Positions 58,794 to 64,000 of a stretch of DNA of 64,000 bases are shown piece by piece. The DNA lies in assembly GCA_019187495.1 (NCBI GenBank), contig JABAQN010000020.1, positions 1 through 64,000 of the forward strand. The letters run 5' to 3'. How positions within the stretch are numbered: the stretch's first letter is position 1; every line of letters starts with the position of its first letter. The notes under the pieces were generated by a model. The model worked only from the letters and a program-made list of their open reading frames with translations. It was not told the origin of the DNA and ran no database searches. This DNA is from Steroidobacteraceae bacterium (GTDB lineage Bacteria; Pseudomonadota; Gammaproteobacteria; Steroidobacterales; Steroidobacteraceae). The position numbers and the translations under genes were made by a program.

Positions 58794-60878
58794 ATGGCAT
58801 ATCGATTGGGTGTGGATGTGGGCGGCACTTTCACCGACCTGTTGCTCGTCCACGAGAAATCCGGCAAGACATGGTCCGCGAAAGTGCCGAGCACGCCCGC
58901 CGACCAGTCGATCGGCGTGTTGAACGGCATGCTGCGGGTGTGCGAGTACGCAGGCATCGACCCCGCCATCATCCAGCACGTGATGCATGGCACCACCGTT
59001 GCGACCAACACGGTGCTCACGAGCACCGGCGCCAAATGCGGCCTCGTCACGACGAAGGGTTACCGGCAGGTGCTGCAGATCGCCCGCTCGTTCGTGCCCG
59101 GCGGCCTCGGCGGCTGGGTCATCTACAACAAGAGCCTGCCGCTCGCGCCGCTCGCCTGCACCATCGAGGCCGATGAGCGCGTCAGCGCGAAGGGCGAGAT
59201 CGTCCATGCGCTCGACGAGAGCCAGCTGCGCACCTCGTTGCGCGAACTGAAGTCGAAGCGCATCGAGGCGCTGACCGTCTCGCTGGTCAATTCCTTCGCG
59301 AACGACAGCCACGAGAAACGCATCCGCGAGATCGCCGCCGAGGAAATGCCGGACGTGCCCGTGTCGCTGTCGTCGGAAGTGGTTCCCGAGATGCAGGAAT
59401 ACGAGCGTACCGTCACCACGGTCGCCAATTCCTACGTGCGTCCGCGCGTCGCGAAATACGTGCGCAACCTGAAGTCGAAGCTCTCGATCAAGGGCGAGGA
59501 TGTGAAGCTGCACATCCTGCGTTCCGACGGCGGCCTTGCGTCGGCAAAGTCGTCCGAAGAGTTCCCGGTCAACATGCTGATGTCCGGCCCGGCGGGCGGC
59601 GTGACCGGTGCGGTGTGGGTCGCGCTGCAGGCGGGCTTCCCGAACCTGCTCACCGTCGACGTCGGCGGTACTTCAACCGATGTCGCGTTGATCCAGAACG
59701 GCGCACCGCGCCTGCGCCGCGAAACCACGGTGGGCGACGTCACGGTGCGCGCTTCCTCGGTCGACATCCGCACGGTCGGTGCGGGTGGCGGTTCGATTGC
59801 ACATGTCCCGGAACTCACGAAGGCACTGCGCGTCGGACCGCAGAGCGCCGGCGCCGATCCGGGGCCGGCCGCGTACAACCGCGGCGGCACCGAGCCGACC
59901 GTGACGGATGCCAACATCGTGCTCGGCTACCTGCCGGAAGGGCAGAAGCTCGGCGGCGACATGGTGCTCGACCGCGAGTTGTCCGGGCAGGCGGTGCAGA
60001 AGATCGCCGATGCGCTGAAGCTGTCGCGCAAGGACGCCGCGCTCGGCATCTACAACATCGTCAACGAGAACATGGTCGGTGCGCTGCGCCTCGTGTCGGT
60101 CGAGCAGGGCTACGACCCGCGCGACTACGCGTTGATCGCCTTCGGCGGCGCGGGCCCGTTGCACGCCAATTCCCTGTCGCGCCTGCTCGGCTCCTGGCCT
60201 TCGATCATTCCGCCGGGACCGGGCGTGCTTTGCGCGCTGGGCGACGCGACGACCGCCGTTCGTGACGAACGCGCGCGCACCTGGGTGCGCAAGTTCTCCG
60301 AGACGGGCGCAAAGGAGATCGCGAAGATCCTGCGCACGCTCGCCGCCGACGCCGCCGAATCCCTCGAACGCGAGGGCGTGCCGAAAGGCGAGATGCGCAC
60401 GAGCTGGCAGGTCGACCTGCGCTACCACGGCCAGGGACTGCGCCTCACGGTCGATGTCGACATGCGCGAGCTCGAGAAGCGGGGTCTCGCGGCGATCTCC
60501 GACCAGTTCGATGCGGAACACAAGCGCCTGTTCACCTTCGCGCTCGCGCTCGAACACGAGATCGTGACCCTGCGGGCGACCGTGCAGGGCAAGGCGGTGT
60601 CGCTGAAGCGGGCCGATCTGGCGCGGGGCGGCAGCGATCCGAAGGCGGCGGCGATCGGCCGCCAGAAGGCCTACATGGACGGCAAGGATGTCACCGCCAT
60701 CGTCTATGACCGCCTGAAGCTGAGAGCCGGCAACAAGGTGAAAGGCCCGGCGATCATCGTCGAAATGGATTCGACCAGCGTCATCCTGCCGAAGCACCAC
60801 GGTGTCGTCGACAAGGTCGGCTGCATCCTGATCTATCCGGACAGCTACAAGAAGCCGGTCCGCAAGGCGAAGAGGTAA
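58794..60878 (+). CDS. Hydantoinase/oxoprolinase subunit A (HyuA-like ATPase subunit)
   Basis: ATP-binding subunit of a hydantoinase/5-oxoprolinase/acetone-carboxylase-type enzyme. 694 residues. The actin-like ATPase signature is YRLGVDVGGTFTDLLLVHEKSG at the N-terminus, followed by HGTTVATNTVLTSTGAKCGLVTTKGY. LTVDVGGTSTDVALIQNG forms the second phosphate loop, and GGSIAHVPE and FGGAGPLHANSLSRLLG mark the C-terminal half. It activates a carbonyl by phosphorylation in known members. It pairs with the next gene (5 bp gap). No third small subunit follows, unlike acetone carboxylase. Confidence 0.9.
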   Translation: MAYRLGVDVGGTFTDLLLVHEKSGKTWSAKVPSTPADQSIGVLNGMLRVCEYAGIDPAIIQHVMHGTTVATNTVLTSTGAKCGLVTTKGYRQVLQIARSFVPGGLGGWVIYNKSLPLAPLACTIEADERVSAKGEIVHALDESQLRTSLRELKSKRIEALTVSLVNSFANDSHEKRIREIAAEEMPDVPVSLSSEVVPEMQEYERTVTTVANSYVRPRVAKYVRNLKSKLSIKGEDVKLHILRSDGGLASAKSSEEFPVNMLMSGPAGGVTGAVWVALQAGFPNLLTVDVGGTSTDVALIQNGAPRLRRETTVGDVTVRASSVDIRTVGAGGGSIAHVPELTKALRVGPQSAGADPGPAAYNRGGTEPTVTDANIVLGYLPEGQKLGGDMVLDRELSGQAVQKIADALKLSRKDAALGIYNIVNENMVGALRLVSVEQGYDPRDYALIAFGGAGPLHANSLSRLLGSWPSIIPPGPGVLCALGDATTAVRDERARTWVRKFSETGAKEIAKILRTLAADAAESLEREGVPKGEMRTSWQVDLRYHGQGLRLTVDVDMRELEKRGLAAISDQFDAEHKRLFTFALALEHEIVTLRATVQGKAVSLKRADLARGGSDPKAAAIGRQKAYMDGKDVTAIVYDRLKLRAGNKVKGPAIIVEMDSTSVILPKHHGVVDKVGCILIYPDSYKKPVRKAKR

Positions 60879-60883
60879 GTTCC

Positions 60884-62791
60884 ATGCCCGCCAGAATCGT
60901 ACAAGGCAACAAGAAGGCCTTCCGGAAGGTCAAGGTCGACACCGTCACGATCGACATCATCGAAAGCGCGTTGCGCAACGCGCGCTACGAAATGGATACC
61001 GTGCTGTTCCGCACCGCGATGTCGCCCGGCATCCGCGAGCAGCACGATGAGTTCCCGATGATCGCCAACGTCGAAGGCAAGATGGTCGTCGGCCAGTTCG
61101 GCTCCTTCATCTGGGGCTTCATGCAGGGCTACGATGGCACGATCGAGGAAGGCGACATCTTCCTGACGAACGATCCGTATGCCGTGAACGGCGCGATCAG
61201 CCACTCGAACGACTGGCTGATGCTGATGCCGATCTACCGGAACAAGCGCCTGATCGCCTGGTCCGCGATGTTCGGCCACATGACCGATGTCGGCGGCAAG
61301 GTGCCCGGCTCGCTGCCGACCGACGCCCGGCAGATCTTCGAGGAGGGCGTGCGCACGCCGCCGGTGAAGATCTACCAGCGCGGCAAGCTGCAGGAAGACG
61401 TGCTGAAGATCCTGCTGCACAACTGCCGCCTGCCGCACTGGAACCTGTCGGACTTCAATGCGATCACCGCGGCGCTGCGCACGGCCGGCATCCGCTGCGT
61501 CGAGATCGCCGAGCGCTTCGGCGACGACGTGTTCTATTCCGCGATGCACGAAATGCTCGAGCGCAACAAGCGCGCGATGCGCGAGCTGATCCGGCGCACG
61601 GTGCCGGAGACCAAGCAGTACTTCGAGGACTACGTGTGCGACGACGGCCTCAACATGGGGCCCTACAAGATCGCCTGCAGCATGTGGCGCGAGGGTGACA
61701 AGTGCATCTTCGACTTCGCGGGCACCGATCCGCAGTCGATCTCTTCGATCAACTTCCTGTTGAACGAGGAGATGTTCAAGATGTTCGCGGGCGTCTACAT
61801 GATCATGGTGTTCGACCCGCAGATCCTCTTCAACGACGGCTTCTACGACCTGATGGAAGTGCGCATCCCGCCGGGCACGCTGCTGAAGCCGCTCGCCCCG
61901 GCGGCACTCTCCTGCCGCACGCACGCGCTCGGGCGCATTTTCGACGTGCTCGGCGGCCTTCTCGGCCAGGGCAATCCGCAGTTCATGTGCGCCGCCGGTT
62001 TCTCGGACAGCCCGCACTTCATGTATTCCGGCTACGACCGGAACGGCGACTGGTACCAGCTCTACCAGATCTCCTTCGGCGGCATCCCGGGCAAGCCGTT
62101 CGGCGACGGACCGGACGGCCACTCGCTGTGGCCGTCGTTCACCAACGTGCCGAACGAGTTCCTCGAGAGCTATTTCCCTCTGCGCATCGACATCTACGAG
62201 ACGATCCCGGACTCGGGCGGCGCCGGCAAGAACCGCGGCGGCAACGGCCTTCGGATCGGCTACCGGTTCCTCGAGCCGGGCGAAATCTCGATCCATGACG
62301 ACCGCTGGCTCACGTACCCGTGGGGCGTCAACGGCGGTCTGCCGGGCGCACGCAGCCGAAAGACGCTGGTGCGCGCCGACGGCAGCGAGCAGCTGCTCGA
62401 ATCGAAGGTCGACCGCATCAAGGTGGGGGCCGGCGACCGGCTGCTCGCCGATACCTGGGGCGGCGGCGGCGGCGGCGATCCGCTCGAGCGCGAAGCCGAG
62501 CGCGTGCAGTTCGACGTCGAGGCGGGCCTCGTCACGGTCGAGGGCGCACGCCGCTACGGCGTCGTCATCAAGGCCGACGGTTCGGTGGACGCGGCGGCGA
62601 CGACCGCGCTGCGCAGGAAGATGGCGACAGAGCGCGGCCCCGTGAAGCTGTTCGATCGAGGCTTCGACTCGGTCGAGGAACTGAAGGCGCGCTGCAAGAC
62701 CGACACCGGCCTTTCGCCGCCACAGCAGCCGCAGTTCACGAAGTGGGCGAAGAAGCTGGCCGAGGAGCGCAGGCGACGCGTGGTGTCGTGA
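60884..62791 (+). CDS. Hydantoinase/oxoprolinase subunit B (HyuB-like)
   Basis: Catalytic partner of the HyuA-type subunit, 635 residues. Typical pieces are VTIDIIESALRNARYEMDTVLFRTAMSPGIREQHDEF, LTNDPYAVNGAISHSNDWLMLMPIY, HMTDVGGKVPGSLPTDARQIFEEG, and the glycine-rich GGAGKNRGGNGLRIGYRF and TWGGGGGGDPLER. Longer than minimal HyuB proteins, with a Lys/Arg-rich C-terminus. Its 3' end overlaps the convergent MFS gene by 56 bp. Substrate (cyclic amide, hydantoin or ketone) cannot be read from the sequence. Confidence 0.9.
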   Translation: MPARIVQGNKKAFRKVKVDTVTIDIIESALRNARYEMDTVLFRTAMSPGIREQHDEFPMIANVEGKMVVGQFGSFIWGFMQGYDGTIEEGDIFLTNDPYAVNGAISHSNDWLMLMPIYRNKRLIAWSAMFGHMTDVGGKVPGSLPTDARQIFEEGVRTPPVKIYQRGKLQEDVLKILLHNCRLPHWNLSDFNAITAALRTAGIRCVEIAERFGDDVFYSAMHEMLERNKRAMRELIRRTVPETKQYFEDYVCDDGLNMGPYKIACSMWREGDKCIFDFAGTDPQSISSINFLLNEEMFKMFAGVYMIMVFDPQILFNDGFYDLMEVRIPPGTLLKPLAPAALSCRTHALGRIFDVLGGLLGQGNPQFMCAAGFSDSPHFMYSGYDRNGDWYQLYQISFGGIPGKPFGDGPDGHSLWPSFTNVPNEFLESYFPLRIDIYETIPDSGGAGKNRGGNGLRIGYRFLEPGEISIHDDRWLTYPWGVNGGLPGARSRKTLVRADGSEQLLESKVDRIKVGAGDRLLADTWGGGGGGDPLEREAERVQFDVEAGLVTVEGARRYGVVIKADGSVDAAATTALRRKMATERGPVKLFDRGFDSVEELKARCKTDTGLSPPQQPQFTKWAKKLAEERRRRVVS

Positions 62792-64000
62792 GCCGCACCC
62801 ACAATGCGAGGCCCATCACGACGGAATTGACCGCGGCGATCATCACGAACGGCGCGCCCGGGCGCCAGTGATCGAACAGCCAGCCGCCGAGCGACGTGGA
62901 GAAGAGCACGCCGATCGCCGAGCACACGGCCGCCACGCCCATCACGGAGCCGCGCAGGCGGGTCGGCGCCTGCTCGCCGAGCAGCGCCTGGGCCGCAATG
63001 ATGCAGCTGAGCTCGCCCGTGCCGAGCAGCATCATCTTGAAAGGCATCGCGGCGCTGAACGGGTCGGAGGCGAGGCCCACCACGGCGTAGCCGAGGGCCG
63101 CGAGGCCCATCGACAGGACGACGATGGTGACGCGATCGTGGCGGTCCATCAGCCAGCCGAGGATCGGCGCCCAGAAGAGACCCGTGAGCTGGGCGATGCC
63201 GTACATCATGCCGGCCTTCGCCATCGCCGCGGGACGCGTCATGCCCTGCGCGATGCCCGCCTGCATCAGCCACAATGAAAAAAAAGTGCCGATGACGACC
63301 ATGTCACCGCGCGCGACGAATGAGGCGAAGTAGCCGAGCGCGAGCCGCCGGTTCGCGCGGGCGGTGCGCACGCCCGTGGCGACGAGCTGCAGCAGCGACG
63401 GGCGCCCCTCCGGGCGCCTGTCCGCGGGGTCGCATTGCAGGCCGAGCCGGCAGACGAGCGCCGTGATGAAGCAGAGCGCCGCACCGATCCACAGCGTGTA
63501 GCGTCCCGCGAGATCGTCGCTGAGGCCCAGTGCCTCGAAGCGCAGCGGCAACCGCGACAGCACGAGCACGCCGAACATGACACCCACGCCCTGCAGGGCG
63601 CCCGTCACGCCGACCAGCAGGCCGCGCGAGCGCTCCTGGGGCGCATCGGCGAGTACCGTGGCCATCGCGGTACCGACCATCGCCGCGCCGATCGAGAAGA
63701 AGAATCGCGTCGCGATGAGCGCCGCGAGCGTCCCGGCGAGCGGATAGAGGATGTAGCCCACGCCGATCCAGGCGAGGCCGAGCGTGTACATCACGCGCCG
63801 GCCGGCTTTGTCGACGAGCGCCCCGAACGGCCCGACGAGCAGGAGCATCGCAATCTCCTGCGTCAGGCCGAGCGCGAAAGTCACCCGGCCCTGGTGCGAA
63901 CGCGGAATACCGAGGTGCGCATCGAGCACGAGCGGCTGCACGAAGCTGAGGAACGCGAGCAGGCAGACGCTGAAGAAGGCGGCATACAGGAAGGTGAGGG
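62736..64000 (-). CDS. MFS transporter (5' end beyond the window)
   Basis: Major facilitator inner-membrane transporter, with at least 421 residues visible and the frame open to the window's right edge. Visible hydrophobic segments begin LTFLYAAFFSVCLLAFLSFVQPLVL. The A-loop-like FGALVDKAGRRVMYTLG and the central acidic/basic loop ADRRPEGRPSL are MFS features. The second half contains MAKAGMMYGIAQLTGLFWAPILGWLMDRHDRVTIVVLS. Its C-terminus overlaps the convergent hyuB by 56 bp, an unusually long convergent overlap. Substrate unknown; import or export for the adjacent catabolic genes is likely. Confidence 0.85.
   Translation of the reverse strand, partial: LTFLYAAFFSVCLLAFLSFVQPLVLDAHLGIPRSHQGRVTFALGLTQEIAMLLLVGPFGALVDKAGRRVMYTLGLAWIGVGYILYPLAGTLAALIATRFFFSIGAAMVGTAMATVLADAPQERSRGLLVGVTGALQGVGVMFGVLVLSRLPLRFEALGLSDDLAGRYTLWIGAALCFITALVCRLGLQCDPADRRPEGRPSLLQLVATGVRTARANRRLALGYFASFVARGDMVVIGTFFSLWLMQAGIAQGMTRPAAMAKAGMMYGIAQLTGLFWAPILGWLMDRHDRVTIVVLSMGLAALGYAVVGLASDPFSAAMPFKMMLLGTGELSCIIAAQALLGEQAPTRLRGSVMGVAAVCSAIGVLFSTSLGGWLFDHWRPGAPFVMIAAVNSVVMGLALWVRLTTPRVACAPRPASSPTS

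Noticed and set aside
57627-59513. An open frame extending the CoA-transferase to over 1000 codons
   Set aside because: The extension is antisense to the lyase and hyuA genes and crosses a well-formed promoter. The family start is at 57626.
58794-62791. Acetone carboxylase
   Set aside because: The small third subunit is missing and the sequences fit the broader HyuA/HyuB group equally well.
1-64000. CRISPR arrays, rRNA operons, prophage or transposon signatures
   Set aside because: No regularly spaced repeats, rRNA-like sequence, integrase, transposase or phage structural genes were recognised. The frequent GCGCGC runs reflect base composition.

Overview
This 64 kb window is high-GC, densely packed chromosome that reads as a gammaproteobacterium of the Xanthomonadales/Nevskiales type, possibly Steroidobacteraceae-like. 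The placement is inferred from gene content: a DAP decarboxylase that looks like the C-terminal half of an aspartate kinase fusion, a TrpR-like repressor heading the his operon, an S-box (SAM-I) leader before metX-metB, a short class I IlvC with leuACDB, and TonB-ExbB-ExbD-ExbD-TPR followed by cyanophycin genes. No rRNA, tRNA, CRISPR array, insertion sequence or phage gene was seen.

Left part (1-23 kb), amino-acid biosynthesis. A partial lysA faces a compact minus-strand operon, trpR-like/hisG/hisD/hisC/hisB/hisH/hisA/hisF/hisIE. Most of its genes overlap by a few bases, and hisF appears to start on ATT. A near-perfect TrpR-type operator sits in front of the repressor gene. Going right are a SAM-I riboswitch with metX-metB, then the minus-strand operon ilvC-leuA-leuC-leuD-leuB. 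The latter is preceded by a complete attenuator: a 40-residue Leu/Ile/Val-rich leader peptide, a pause hairpin, an antiterminator and a terminator. On the plus strand, pepA, a DMT exporter, an MFS protein and ilvD follow as an overlapping run.

Middle (23-35 kb), envelope energy transduction and nitrogen storage. tonB-exbB-exbD-exbD and a secreted TPR protein are followed by cyanophycinase, cyanophycin synthetase and a second Mur-ligase-type protein that lacks the ATP-grasp half. A hairpin separates these from a convergent TonB-dependent receptor.

Right part (35-64 kb), a catabolic island. It encodes an orphan molybdopterin hydroxylase large subunit, an amidohydrolase/decarboxylase-type enzyme, a 3-ketosteroid-dehydrogenase-like flavoprotein, a MarR regulator with a palindromic operator, a PPOX protein and a CocE-type hydrolase with Cys in place of the catalytic Ser. 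These are followed by two acyl-CoA dehydrogenases, two MaoC hot-dog proteins (one with, one without the catalytic His), an Ltp2-like thiolase/aldolase, a DUF35 Zn-ribbon protein and a double CaiB/BaiF CoA-transferase. Beyond these lie an NTF2-like protein, a Baeyer-Villiger monooxygenase, an HSL-type esterase, a LuxR regulator, a second CoA-transferase operon (with isochorismatase-like, VOC and coiled-coil proteins), an HMG-CoA-lyase-like enzyme, a HyuA/HyuB pair and a partial MFS transporter. The ACAD pair, MaoC pair, Ltp2-like protein and DUF35 protein match the logic of steroid side-chain removal. The combination suggests an uncharacterised pathway for a steroid- or terpenoid-like ring compound. 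The substrate is inference, not shown by the sequence.
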